From Chryseobacterium paridis (lineage in GTDB: Bacteria; Bacteroidota; Bacteroidia; Flavobacteriales; Weeksellaceae), in NCBI RefSeq assembly GCF_016595215.1, contig NZ_JAENHK010000001.1, forward strand, positions 744,001-808,000: a stretch of 64,000 nucleotides of DNA. Reading direction: 5' to 3'. Position numbers and translations under genes: made by a program. Positions within the stretch are counted from its first letter, which is position 1. The number at the start of each line of letters is the position of its first letter. Shown piece by piece: positions 18,197 through 26,178 of the stretch. The notes beneath the pieces are model-generated. The model saw only the letters and a program-made list of their open reading frames with translations. It did not search any database and was not told the origin of the DNA.

Positions 18197-18247
18197 TATT
18201 TGCTAATTACAGCAAATGTAGTATTATTCTCTAAAGTTTTCACCAAA
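18197..18247 (-). promoter_or_regulatory. Promoter of the XRE-cupin gene with an overlapping inverted repeat
   Basis: On the minus strand, TTTG (18247-18244), a 23-nt spacer and TACATTTG (18220-18213) match the Bacteroidota -33/-7 consensus. The -7 box is embedded in the inverted repeat ATTTGCT-N6-AGCAAAT (18198-18217). The left half TATTTGCTAA (18197-18206) matches the TATTTGTAAA motif of the target promoters at 8 of 10 positions. This layout fits negative autoregulation. Confidence 0.55.
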
Positions 18248-18294
18248 TTTGAAATCATTTCATTTAAAATCATATCATCTATACGATCGGGGCG

Positions 18295-18318
18295 TTTGCT
18301 TTCTTTTTGTTATTTTTG
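18295..18318 (+). promoter_or_regulatory. Candidate promoter of the OmpR-type two-component operon
   Basis: TATTTTTG (18311-18318) is a perfect TAnnTTTG -7 element 15 nt before the regulator start codon. TTTG (18295-18298) lies 12 nt upstream of it. This spacing is shorter than the usual 17-23 nt, and no better -33 element is seen. Confidence 0.5.
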
Positions 18319-18333
18319 TGAAATTCGTTACTT

Positions 18334-19044
18334 ATGAAAAAAATTATTCTGATCGAAGACGAAACAAGTGTTGTTTCTTTTATTAAAAAAGGGCTTCAGG
18401 AAAAAGGCTATGAGATTTCAGTCGCTTTTGACGGGCGTACTGGAGTACAGCTGGTAGAAGCCAATGAATTCGATCTGGTAATTTTAGATATTATGCTCCC
18501 GGAAATGAATGGGTTGGATGTCTGTAAAGAGATTAGAAAGACCAATCAGCATGTTCCGATTTTATTTCTGACCGCATTGGGGACTTCAGAAAATATAGTT
18601 CTGGGTCTTGAAAGTGGCGGAGACGATTATCTTGTAAAACCTTTCAAATTTATTGAACTGGTAGCTCGCGTAAAATCTTTACTAAGAAGAAGTGTTACCA
18701 ATAGTGCAACACAGGAAACTGCAGAACCGGAAGAAGATAGTGAATATATTTATCAAGTTTCTGACCTTGTTGTCAATGACTATACTAAAAAAGTAACACG
18801 TGCGGGAGAAGAAGTTACACTCACTTCAACTGAATATAAACTACTTATGTATTTTCTTAATAATCCCGAAAAAGTAATTTCCCGGGCTGAAATTCTTGAT
18901 GCTGTTTGGGGAGTCAACTATGAATTGGGGACGAATGTGGTAGATGTATATGTTAACTATCTAAGAAAAAAGCTCGATAGCCAGGATGATCAAAAGTTGA
19001 TACATACAGTAATAGGAATGGGGTATGTTTTAAAAAAGCCATAA
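18334..19044 (+). CDS. OmpR/PhoB-family response regulator
   Basis: A 236-residue regulator. The receiver domain (1-115) has IEDE near residue 8, phosphoacceptor Asp in LVILDIMLPEMNG near residue 51 and Lys in YLVKPFK near residue 101. The winged-helix output domain (about 140-235) shows LTSTEYKLLMYFLNNPEKVISRAEI and VDVYVNYLRKKLD. The kinase gene begins 5 bp after its stop. Its targets are not visible; the diverging XRE-cupin gene lies about 170 bp away. Confidence 0.93.
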   Translation: MKKIILIEDETSVVSFIKKGLQEKGYEISVAFDGRTGVQLVEANEFDLVILDIMLPEMNGLDVCKEIRKTNQHVPILFLTALGTSENIVLGLESGGDDYLVKPFKFIELVARVKSLLRRSVTNSATQETAEPEEDSEYIYQVSDLVVNDYTKKVTRAGEEVTLTSTEYKLLMYFLNNPEKVISRAEILDAVWGVNYELGTNVVDVYVNYLRKKLDSQDDQKLIHTVIGMGYVLKKP

Positions 19045-19049
19045 TATAG

Positions 19050-20459
19050 ATGTTTAATAAAGTTGTTACCACTCAAACCAAGACAATGGTGCTTTTAATG
19101 GTCGTTTTTACAACCATTATACTATTGTTTGGAGGGCTGGTATATTTCTCAATTGTCAACTTTTCGCATCAGAGGTTTTATGAATTGCTGAAGATCAGGA
19201 CCACTACTATTGTACAAATTGAAAAAGGAAAAGAACATTTGGATCTTCCTGAAAATTATATCCTGAACAGCCTGAATGATGAAGAGCTGCCAATGGAAAA
19301 GGATTATGTATTTATGGTTCCAACAGATTCCAATTTCAAGAAAATATCTCAGGAGGTTCATATTCCCGATACCTTTTTCAAAAATATCATGAAAAAAGGC
19401 GAGGACAATTATAATGATAAAGAGTTTTACTATATAGGTCAGTCTTTCAGGTTTCATGATAAAGATTATATAGCAATAGCTTCTGCTAAAAATCACTATC
19501 TCATTTATTACCTGGGATTTCTGAAAAGAACATTAGTTACCTGTATTGTACTTTCATTGTTCTTCAGTATGATCTTCTCTTTCTATTTGTCGAGAACTTT
19601 ATTTAAACCCATTTTAAAGATCACAGGAAAAGTAAAAGAGATCAGTTCTGAAAATCTGCATTTGAGACTGGAATCCCATCCTGATAATAAAGAGCTTAAT
19701 GAGTTAGCAGACACTTTCAATGATATGCTGAACCGTATTGAAACTTCATTTGAAACCCAAAATCATCTGATCGGAAATGTTTCTCATGAATTAAGAACCC
19801 CGCTCACATCCATTATGGGGGAAGCTGATGTAGCCCTTTCTATCAACAGAACTGCTGAAGAATACAAAGAAACATTGGAAATTATTCTGGACGAAGCAGA
19901 AAAGCTTGATAAAAAAATTAAAGCACTACTGATGATTGCGCAAACAGGGTTTGATGGTAAAATTCAGAAAATAGATAAAGTAAGGATCGATCAGCTGCTT
20001 TGGGATGTAATTGAAACCCTGAGGAGAATTGATACCCGAAATAACATTTATTTAGATATCAGTATGTTGCCTGAAAATCCAAAAAAACTGAAAGTTCGCG
20101 GAAATGAGCAATTGCTGCATCTTGCGGTAGCCAATATTATTAATAACGGATGTAAATATTCTAATTTCCAACAGGTGAAAGTTTCATTAGGAGCAACAGA
20201 TACTGATGTTTACATTATTGTAAAAGATAATGGAATCGGAATTCCCGAAGAGGAAATGAATAAAATTTATGATCCTTTCTTTAGGGCTTCTAATACAAAA
20301 AACTATGAAGGGTATGGTATAGGTTTACCATTAGCCAGAAATATTGTAAGAATGCATCATGGAGAATTGATTGTAAGCTCTCACGAAAATCAGGGGACAA
20401 CTGTTCAGCTTCGTTTTCCTAATTTCTATACTATGCAGGCGGAAGATCCGGGAATGTAA
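19050..20459 (+). CDS. HAMP-containing sensor histidine kinase
   Basis: A 469-residue kinase with a membrane segment near residues 14-36, an extracytoplasmic sensor of about 115 residues, a second membrane segment near 155-180, a HAMP linker, the H-box LIGNVSHELRTPLTSIMGE near residues 242-260, N-box NIINNGCKYSN and G-boxes DNGIGIPEEE and GYGIGLPLARNIV. It forms an operon with the OmpR-type regulator 5 bp upstream. The sensor shows no named domain, so the stimulus is unknown. Confidence 0.93.
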   Translation: MFNKVVTTQTKTMVLLMVVFTTIILLFGGLVYFSIVNFSHQRFYELLKIRTTTIVQIEKGKEHLDLPENYILNSLNDEELPMEKDYVFMVPTDSNFKKISQEVHIPDTFFKNIMKKGEDNYNDKEFYYIGQSFRFHDKDYIAIASAKNHYLIYYLGFLKRTLVTCIVLSLFFSMIFSFYLSRTLFKPILKITGKVKEISSENLHLRLESHPDNKELNELADTFNDMLNRIETSFETQNHLIGNVSHELRTPLTSIMGEADVALSINRTAEEYKETLEIILDEAEKLDKKIKALLMIAQTGFDGKIQKIDKVRIDQLLWDVIETLRRIDTRNNIYLDISMLPENPKKLKVRGNEQLLHLAVANIINNGCKYSNFQQVKVSLGATDTDVYIIVKDNGIGIPEEEMNKIYDPFFRASNTKNYEGYGIGLPLARNIVRMHHGELIVSSHENQGTTVQLRFPNFYTMQAEDPGM

Positions 20460-20470
20460 AGAGGGTATTT

Positions 20471-20570
20471 AGTAAAATCGCAAAATCGCTGAATTGCGAA
20501 ATTGCTTTTTTAGGTTGAGGATTTATTCTACTATTATGACTTTCAGAGTTGCGTCGTATTATCCATGGTC
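20471..20570 (+). repeat. Direct-repeat copy 1 flanking the RiPP cluster
   Basis: AGTAAAATCGC (20471-20481) is followed by a GCGAAATTGC-rich segment with a T6 run, and then by TTGAGGATTTATTCTACTAT (from 20515). The same order, in the same orientation, is found at 24255-24330 after the GLPGLI gene. The segment from TTGAGG onward matches at roughly 70 percent over 50 bp by eye. The weak stem TCGCAA/TTGCGA followed by TTTTTT may also help to terminate the kinase transcript. Confidence 0.5.
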
Positions 20571-20587
20571 TAATTTTTTTTCAATAC

Positions 20588-21661
20588 CTATTCCATATCG
20601 TAATGTTTTATACCTTTTTCTTTCAGAGGACTTTTACTCCATTCCTCCCACTCACTAGTGTAAGGGTTATAACCACATTTCAACGGTTTTGAAGTATCCA
20701 AACCTTCCGAATTTGTATGTGTCCGTTCTGTATAAGCTCTACAATCTGTACACATGTAACGGAACTCACAATCTCTACAGACTTCGATATGATCTTTTGT
20801 GAGATTCCAATATTTTTTAAAATCAGGATGTTCTAATGCCCCTTCTAATGTTGTATCTTTTATATTGCCAAAATTTTGAGACATACTTGGACAATTTCTG
20901 ATATTTCCATTTGTATCAATAGATATTTTCTTGTTAAGACATGAATTACAATGTATAGATTCATAATAAAATGAACGACTCGAATTCATATTTTCTAATT
21001 TGACTGAACCACAACTAATGGGTATCTTAATCGTTTCTTTGTTTTTGATAATCTCAATAGAGCCATAATCTTTTCTTAGATTCTCATCAGAAGAATGCAT
21101 TATAAATTGTAAATATTTTTCTGAATCGATATTGCCATTTATAATAAAAGAGAATATTTCAGGGGTATATTTTATGACAATTGAAATTTCATTAATATAT
21201 GTTTCATTAAACAACCTAAGTAATGAAAATAGTTCTAGTATTTCTGTATTAGAAAACAAAGGTGTTGTCCGAATTTGAATAAACCTAATCTTACTTTCTA
21301 TTATTTGTGGAATAATTCTTTCACACAAAATATTAATATTATCAAGATCAATAATTAAATAATTCAAACTGTTTGGTTCGTCAATTTTATTATTTGAATT
21401 TTTGAATCTATTTAAGTCTTTCTTTGAGGAAATAATTATTGCAAGTTTATTTGATATTAAAAAATCAATATATTGCTGTAATATTTTATTAGATTCATCA
21501 TCCAAACTTTTTTTTAAAAGAAGATAATTTTGATTATCATTTACTAGCAGATCATATAAGATATTTGGTATGAATTTTAAAAACCCGGAATTGGTATCAA
21601 ATATTATTGACCTACTGAAACCTTTAGTAATCTTTACAGATTCAAATAACTTTAAATACAT
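20588..21661 (-). CDS. gwsS: SPASM-domain peptide maturase of a grasp-with-spasm RiPP system
   Basis: A 357-residue protein. The C-terminal third is a SPASM domain: CNSC near residue 238, then NGNIRNCPSMSQNFGN, a VCRDCEFRYMCTDCRAY block near residue 300 and LKCGYNPY, which together supply the Cys ligands of auxiliary iron-sulfur clusters. The N-terminal part has the length and strand pattern of a degenerate radical SAM barrel, but the CxxxCxxC motif for the SAM cluster is absent, so it may not be a canonical radical SAM enzyme. It is the last gene of a run precursor, ATP-grasp, small gene, SPASM protein. Its job is probably precursor recognition or modification; the chemistry is unproven. Confidence 0.85.
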   Translation of the reverse strand: MYLKLFESVKITKGFSRSIIFDTNSGFLKFIPNILYDLLVNDNQNYLLLKKSLDDESNKILQQYIDFLISNKLAIIISSKKDLNRFKNSNNKIDEPNSLNYLIIDLDNINILCERIIPQIIESKIRFIQIRTTPLFSNTEILELFSLLRLFNETYINEISIVIKYTPEIFSFIINGNIDSEKYLQFIMHSSDENLRKDYGSIEIIKNKETIKIPISCGSVKLENMNSSRSFYYESIHCNSCLNKKISIDTNGNIRNCPSMSQNFGNIKDTTLEGALEHPDFKKYWNLTKDHIEVCRDCEFRYMCTDCRAYTERTHTNSEGLDTSKPLKCGYNPYTSEWEEWSKSPLKEKGIKHYDME

Positions 21662-21665
21662 ATTT

Positions 21666-21821
21666 TCAAAATAATGAATACTGTTTAGGCGAACGTAAAA
21701 TATGAGTGGTAACTTTTTTTACATTTTTATTATGAATTGGTTTTATTTGAACTATATTCTTACATTTTATCCATTCTTGTAGTGAATATTGTGTTCCTTT
21801 TAACTGTATTTTTTCTTTCAT
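21666..21821 (-). CDS. Small 51-residue protein coupled between the ATP-grasp and SPASM genes
   Basis: A short frame reads ATG at 21821-21819 to TGA at 21668-21666. Its ATG overlaps the TGA of the ATP-grasp gene (ATGA), and its stop is 4 nt before the SPASM gene ATG, so it exactly fills the space between them. The product starts MKEKIQLKGTQYSLQEW and ends LRSPKQYSLF. It is strongly basic (many Lys and two His), has one Cys and has no signal peptide. I do not recognise a family. The tight coupling argues for a real gene; it might be an accessory subunit or a second small substrate. Confidence 0.55.
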   Translation of the reverse strand: MKEKIQLKGTQYSLQEWIKCKNIVQIKPIHNKNVKKVTTHILRSPKQYSLF

Positions 21822-22753
21822 AATAAATTTGCTATGTATTTACCTATGTTATAGTTGCCAAAATAACTGACCTGATGAAATTGGCCCAATGGATTCACTT
21901 CCAAAAAATGAAATTCATTTTTGGTCTTTAATAAATCAATCGTTCCACATTTTAATTTTAATACTTTTGCTAATTTCAAAATCTTATTTTTCAAAGATTT
22001 TGGCAGCTCGTATGGAATATATTTCTTATCAATTTCTTTGATGTTTCTTATATCAACATTATTTTCAAAGTCAAAAGTTGCAATTGACCAGATTTTATTT
22101 TCAAAAAAAAACGTCCGGATTTCAAAATCAGATTGAATCATATTCTGCAATAAAGTAGGCACTATACTTTTTTTGTTTGGAATTTTTTCTTGAAAAATTT
22201 GACAGGTATAATTTAAATAAAGATCTTTATCATTAATAATAGGTTGCATTTCAGATATTGCTTTTGTAATATACTCTTTTTGTGATATAGTTTGTCTAAT
22301 ATTTGAAACTTCTGAAAAAATGTAGGTTTCTGGAATTTTAAAACCAATCAAACTTGCCAAATGCAGAACTTCTAATTTATTTACTTCTTTAACAAAAAAA
22401 TTTCCATACATAGAAATGTTTTTTGCTTTCAAATAATAGAATATGAAATTTGTAATTGATTTATACTCCTTTTTATAGAACTCTCCTATCTCTATATCAA
22501 TTTCTTCCTTGTTGTTAAAATGAATTGTATCATATGAAATACTTCCATTTCTATAAAAAACGGATTTAATTTCATTTAAATTATACGAAATATTATCGAC
22601 AGAAATTTCAAATATATTTTGATTGAAGTCAAAATATATTGAAGAGATTACTTGATTTTCATTTAGGCGGATAAATTTTTTATTTTCTGATAATAACCAA
22701 GAACAAATTTCATCTGTAATTGAATCATTATATTTACTTACCAAAAGCACCAT
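21818..22753 (-). CDS. gwsG: ATP-grasp peptide maturase (graspetide ligase) of the grasp-with-spasm system
   Basis: A 311-residue protein with the MvdD/PsnB-like ATP-grasp layout. It has an N-terminal alpha/beta domain (LLVSKYNDSITDEICSWL), a middle region with IRTFFFENKIWSIATF, and the ATP/metal site near the C-terminus, where KCGTIDLLK and HFLEVNPLGQFHQV give the Glu and Asn ligands. Known relatives activate Asp/Glu side chains of a precursor and form ester or amide links to Ser/Thr or Lys. The precursor gene lies upstream behind a hairpin. The stop overlaps the start of a 51-residue gene. Confidence 0.88.
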   Translation of the reverse strand: MVLLVSKYNDSITDEICSWLLSENKKFIRLNENQVISSIYFDFNQNIFEISVDNISYNLNEIKSVFYRNGSISYDTIHFNNKEEIDIEIGEFYKKEYKSITNFIFYYLKAKNISMYGNFFVKEVNKLEVLHLASLIGFKIPETYIFSEVSNIRQTISQKEYITKAISEMQPIINDKDLYLNYTCQIFQEKIPNKKSIVPTLLQNMIQSDFEIRTFFFENKIWSIATFDFENNVDIRNIKEIDKKYIPYELPKSLKNKILKLAKVLKLKCGTIDLLKTKNEFHFLEVNPLGQFHQVSYFGNYNIGKYIANLL

Positions 22754-22801
22754 ACATTTTTAAATGTGAATCAACAATATGTCTATTATAAAACAAAAAT
22801 T

Positions 22802-22830
22802 AAAAGAGAAGTAAATAATACTTCTCTTTT
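22802..22830 (-). terminator. Partial terminator/attenuator between precursor and maturase genes
   Basis: AAAAGAGAAGTA (22802-22813) and TACTTCTCTTTT (22819-22830) form a perfect 12-bp stem with a 5-nt loop. On the minus strand it is followed by a U-rich stretch (TTTTAATTTTTGTTTTAT). It lies between gwsA and gwsG, where partial read-through would give more precursor than enzyme, as in many RiPP clusters. Confidence 0.7.
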
Positions 22831-22862
22831 GGTTTTTATAAATTTGTAATCCTTAATATAAA

Positions 22863-23099
22863 TTAATTTATATCAAAAGAAGGGCTTACGCTAGTAGTTT
22901 TTCCTTGATAGCTTGTTGAACCATCCTCATTACAAGTATCACTAGTCCATGTTACAGTTGTAGATTGTCCAGCACTTGGGACACCTTGTGCTACAGCTGA
23001 ACCTCCACCAGTTGAGGTTACAGGTCCATTGCCTCCAATTACCACTTTTAACTTTTCGTTTTCAAGTTCAAAATTTTCAAGTTTTTCAAAATTTGACAT
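22863..23099 (-). CDS. gwsA: Precursor peptide of the grasp-with-spasm RiPP system
   Basis: A 78-residue peptide with a leader of charged heptad-like repeats (FEKLENFELENEKLKVVIGG, residues 4-23) ending in a Gly-Gly. A low-complexity linker rich in G, S, T and V follows. The core is about residues 46-78: TTVTWTSDTCNEDGSTSY and a tail ending in DIN. The core is dense in Thr and Ser, with acidic partners at D54, E58, D59 and D76 and one Cys56. That is what an ATP-grasp ester-forming ligase needs. It is the first gene of the cluster and is followed by a read-through hairpin. No peptidase-transporter gene is visible nearby. Confidence 0.85.
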   Translation of the reverse strand: MSNFEKLENFELENEKLKVVIGGNGPVTSTGGGSAVAQGVPSAGQSTTVTWTSDTCNEDGSTSYQGKTTSVSPSFDIN

Positions 23100-23312
23100 T
23101 AATTTTTAATTTTTTAATTTTTCCTACTCATTAGCTTTTCGGATTCCGCTGTTTCAAAAATAAAAATAATTTTTGATTTTGAATGAATTTTTTGTAAAAT
23201 TTGAAACGTATTATAATTATATATTAATGAAAAAGCGTAAAATGTTGTAAATGATTTTTTTTTGTTGAATATGATTTATAAAATTCTTATTTTCGTGAAA
23301 ACATTGGCTTCT

Positions 23313-24191
23313 ATGAAAACTTACGCATGTTTATTTTTATTGTTTTCTGTATTATATTCATCCCAAATACAGCGTTTTACATACGAATATCAATATATTA
23401 CAGATTCTACAAATCGTGCCGATGTGAAAAAGGAATTAATGTTATTGGATATTGAAGAGAAAGGTTCTAAATATTATAGTTATGATGTTTTTGTAACAGA
23501 TTCTATTCTGAATTCAGAATTTGTAAAACAAGGGGATAAAGGAAATCCTATAGCATTTATAAAACCAGGCAATTATAAAGGGGCAATTAGAAGCAAGGTC
23601 ACAAAAGAATATCCTGATTATAAAACTTATTTACACACAAATTTGAGTTTTGACTTTTATAAAGTGGAGGAAGATCAAAAACCTATCTGGAAAATACATC
23701 CGGAAAAAATAAAAATCGGAAATTATTCCAGTCAAAAAGCAACCACAAAATATCTTGGAAGAGAATGGACAGCATGGTTTTCCACCGACTTACCTTTTCA
23801 GGATGGACCATATAAATTCTATGGTTTACCTGGTTTAATTGTAAAACTAGAAGATAAGAAACAAAGCCATATAATGACTTTGATTGCTAATAGAACAGTT
23901 AAAGAAGTTTCAGATGAAATGGTTTTTAATAAAATAAAGAATGAAATTTCTGTAAATAATATTCAATTTAATAAACTCTGGAAAGAATATGTTAATGATC
24001 CCAATAAGATAACAAGGCAAAAAATAGCAAGTTCTGAACATGATGCTCAAGGGAATTCTACATTCAATTTTGTGGATGCATCTGGACACAAATTAGATGC
24101 AAATGAAGAGATGAGAAAAAATAAAGAACGTTTTAAAGAAGCTTTAAAAAAGAATAACAATCGACTAGATTTTGATTTGTATAAATATTAA
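23313..24191 (+). CDS. GLPGLI family secreted protein
   Basis: A 292-residue exported protein. The family signature YGLPGLIVKLED lies near residues 170-181. It has a signal peptide in MKTYACLFLLFSVLYSSQ when started at ATG 23313; in-frame upstream starts at 23271 (ATG) and 23262 (TTG) exist, but they put about 14-17 extra residues before it. The rest is beta-rich with a charged C-terminus. GLPGLI proteins are common and uncharacterised in Flavobacteriia and often sit by peptide-modification or TonB genes. It is divergent from the RiPP precursor gene and may share its control region. Confidence 0.85.
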   Translation: MKTYACLFLLFSVLYSSQIQRFTYEYQYITDSTNRADVKKELMLLDIEEKGSKYYSYDVFVTDSILNSEFVKQGDKGNPIAFIKPGNYKGAIRSKVTKEYPDYKTYLHTNLSFDFYKVEEDQKPIWKIHPEKIKIGNYSSQKATTKYLGREWTAWFSTDLPFQDGPYKFYGLPGLIVKLEDKKQSHIMTLIANRTVKEVSDEMVFNKIKNEISVNNIQFNKLWKEYVNDPNKITRQKIASSEHDAQGNSTFNFVDASGHKLDANEEMRKNKERFKEALKKNNNRLDFDLYKY

Positions 24192-24580
24192 TTCAATATC
24201 TTTATCGGGTAGCCTTCGTTTTTATAAATTGATTTGTTTTTGAAATTGCAGAATAGTAAAATCGCTTTTCCACGATTGAGGATTCGATTTAGTATTATAA
24301 TTTTCGCAGTTAGGTGGTAATTCATTATCTTTTATCTAAATGCCTTGCATTTTTACAAATTAACGATTCCGCAATTTGGCAATTTTACGAATCTGCGATT
24401 TCGCCTTTTCACCCATTTGCCATTCCTCCCTTTCCCCAATATTAACTCCGCTTAACAATTTTCTAATCTCATTTTAATCTCTTTAATGACATTTTAATTC
24501 CATTCCAAAGATCCTCTAATTTGGTCGCTATAGTTTTGTAATATCAAAATCAGATACACATCAACTAAATCTAATAAGAT
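24192..24580. other. Intergenic region with AT-rich repeats, no gene seen
   Basis: This gap of 389 bp holds direct-repeat copy 2 (24255-24330), several GCGATTTCGC/GCAATTTGGCAA-like words (about 24365-24410) and a doubled CATTTTAAT-type word near 24470-24505. TAGTTTTG (24531-24538) matches the TAnnTTTG -7 element for the downstream UspA-like gene, but no -33 element is placed correctly. No coding frame is convincing. Confidence 0.45.
24255..24330 (+). repeat. Direct-repeat copy 2 flanking the RiPP cluster
   Basis: AGTAAAATCGC (24255-24265) is identical to copy 1 at 20471-20481. TTGAGGATTCGATTTAGTAT (from 24276) aligns with TTGAGGATTTATTCTACTAT at 20515, and the similarity continues through TATTATRAYTTTC and AGTT. 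The inner spacer is about 23 bp shorter here. The pair encloses the RiPP genes and the GLPGLI gene. Confidence 0.5.
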
Positions 24581-25075
24581 ATGATCAAAACAATTTTAAT
24601 TGCTACAGATTACTCTCTTGAGTCATTAAATATATTAAAAAAAGTACTTAAAGAGAAAGATGGAAAACAGGAAGAAACACAATACAATATATTATTCGTA
24701 TCAGGATATGATATGGGGGATTCTATAAGAGATCTTTTGTTCACTACTAAAAGCGCAATATTCAATAAAATAAGACCTCTCGAATTTTGTGATGCGTTCA
24801 GTATTGTAAAAAATAAATATCCGCATCTGATCAATAAGATGACATGCGATGTTTTTACGGGAAGTTTTCAAAGAACTTTTAATAATTATGTGACAGTAGA
24901 AAATATTGACGAAGCTTATTTTTCTCCATCTATTAAAAGCAAAGGTAAAGGGAAATTCGACATCATTCCATATATCAGGAAGTGTAAAAGTCTTGAATCT
25001 CATGAAATTACTCTTGAGATTTCTGAAAGACTTCCTGAAAGAGGAAGACTTGCTGAGATTTTTGTCGAGGTCTAA
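24581..25075 (+). CDS. Hypothetical protein with UspA-like N-terminus
   Basis: A 164-residue soluble protein. The start MIKTILIATDYSLESLNILKKVL resembles the first strand and helix of universal stress proteins (KTILVATDFS...). The GxxG-x9-GS ATP motif of UspA is not seen, so any nucleotide binding is doubtful. The second half is charged, with no known motif. The DUF1275 gene follows 32 bp later on the same strand, suggesting an operon. The assignment is tentative. Confidence 0.6.
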   Translation: MIKTILIATDYSLESLNILKKVLKEKDGKQEETQYNILFVSGYDMGDSIRDLLFTTKSAIFNKIRPLEFCDAFSIVKNKYPHLINKMTCDVFTGSFQRTFNNYVTVENIDEAYFSPSIKSKGKGKFDIIPYIRKCKSLESHEITLEISERLPERGRLAEIFVEV

Positions 25076-25107
25076 AAAAAACACACACAAACTTTAAAAT
25101 TAAAAAA

Positions 25108-25935
25108 ATGTTAAGAAATTATAGTAACAGCAGGACATTGGGAGACAATATTAGACTGGGGACGCTGACTGCTTTTACAGCAGGAACTATAAATATAGCA
25201 TCTCTCTTAATATTTCTTTCTTTTACCTCAAACGTAACAGGGCACTATGCTATTTTTGCGGCTGAGATCAGTAAAGGAAACTGGACTCAGGTTGCAGTAG
25301 TAGGTGGATGGATTTTTCTTTTCTTCTTTGGAAGTTTCGTAGCCAACTTCTTTGTCATCAATTTCAATAAAAAAAGTAAATATTTTGCCCATGCAATGCC
25401 AATTATATTGGAGATCATGTGTTTACTATTTGTAGGGATTTACGGACAGTTTTTTTACAAAAGAACAGTTGAAGAAACAGAGTATCTGGTGGCTTTAATG
25501 CTGTTTGCAACAGGACTACAGAATGGACTGACGGCAAGTATTTCCAACTTTTCCGTAAAAACAACTCACCTTACAGGTACAACTACCGACTTGGGGATTT
25601 TGGTATCTATGTTTACCCATAAGAAATACAGAAGAAACCCAGAGTTGATCGCAAGAGCGAAATTGCTGTCAAGTATTATGGTAGCCTATGTCTTAGGGGC
25701 AGTATTTTCGGGACTAACATATTATTATCTGGAATTCAGAGTGTTTTATGTAATCAGCGTCTGTCTTTTAGTGGTAATTGGATATGATTTTTATACCATC
25801 AATATCAGACACTTCAATACCCGATACAGGTATAATAAGATCTACAAAAAGCCAAGCTTTTTAGCTAAGATGTATGATAAGATCCATGGGAAGCCTAAAA
25901 CGAAAGAAAAAAGAACACTTGTATTTGATGATTAA
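25108..25935 (+). CDS. DUF1275 (YoaK) family membrane protein
   Basis: A 275-residue protein with about six membrane segments. Family features are the N-terminal LGTLTAFTAGTINIASLLIF, the central LMLFATGLQNGLTASISNFSVKTTHLTGTTTDLG and a long fifth helix with MVAYVLGAVFSGL. The ATGLQNG...THLTGT..D segment is the DUF1275 hallmark. The function of the family is unknown; transport has been suggested. The C-terminal 40 residues are cytoplasmic and strongly basic. It is probably co-transcribed with the UspA-like gene. Confidence 0.88.
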   Translation: MLRNYSNSRTLGDNIRLGTLTAFTAGTINIASLLIFLSFTSNVTGHYAIFAAEISKGNWTQVAVVGGWIFLFFFGSFVANFFVINFNKKSKYFAHAMPIILEIMCLLFVGIYGQFFYKRTVEETEYLVALMLFATGLQNGLTASISNFSVKTTHLTGTTTDLGILVSMFTHKKYRRNPELIARAKLLSSIMVAYVLGAVFSGLTYYYLEFRVFYVISVCLLVVIGYDFYTINIRHFNTRYRYNKIYKKPSFLAKMYDKIHGKPKTKEKRTLVFDD

Positions 25936-26150
25936 AATACAAGAATAAATAAAGAAACTATCAGTATTAATTTTGTGTAAACAAGCTGTGAATCAATCCT
26001 CTATTTGTGTCGTACAATTAGGGGATTGTATTTTTAAAAAAGTCAGAAAATAAAGAGAATTTTGAATAAACAATAAAAGGCAGAATTTTTGCATGTTGAT
26101 AATTTAATTTTAATTCACGATTTATTGTTTTTATTCCCATTTTCATTGAC

Positions 26151-26158
26151 TATTTTTG
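26151..26158 (+). promoter_or_regulatory. Candidate -7 promoter element for mutL
   Basis: TATTTTTG matches TAnnTTTG, 20 nt before the mutL ATG. A TTG at 26125-26127 lies 23 nt upstream, at the far end of the accepted -33 spacing. Confidence 0.5.
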
Positions 26159-26178
26159 TAAGTTGATTTAACGTTTTT

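Noticed and set aside
20588..24330. Mobile element carrying the RiPP cluster
   Set aside because: No transposase, integrase or target-site duplication of standard length is present; only the imperfect flanking repeats remain, so it is reported as a finding, not as an element.
24531..24538. TAGTTTTG as a full promoter for the UspA-like gene
   Set aside because: The -7 element fits, but the only upstream TTTG is 7 nt away, too close for a -33 element, so only the -7 match is mentioned.
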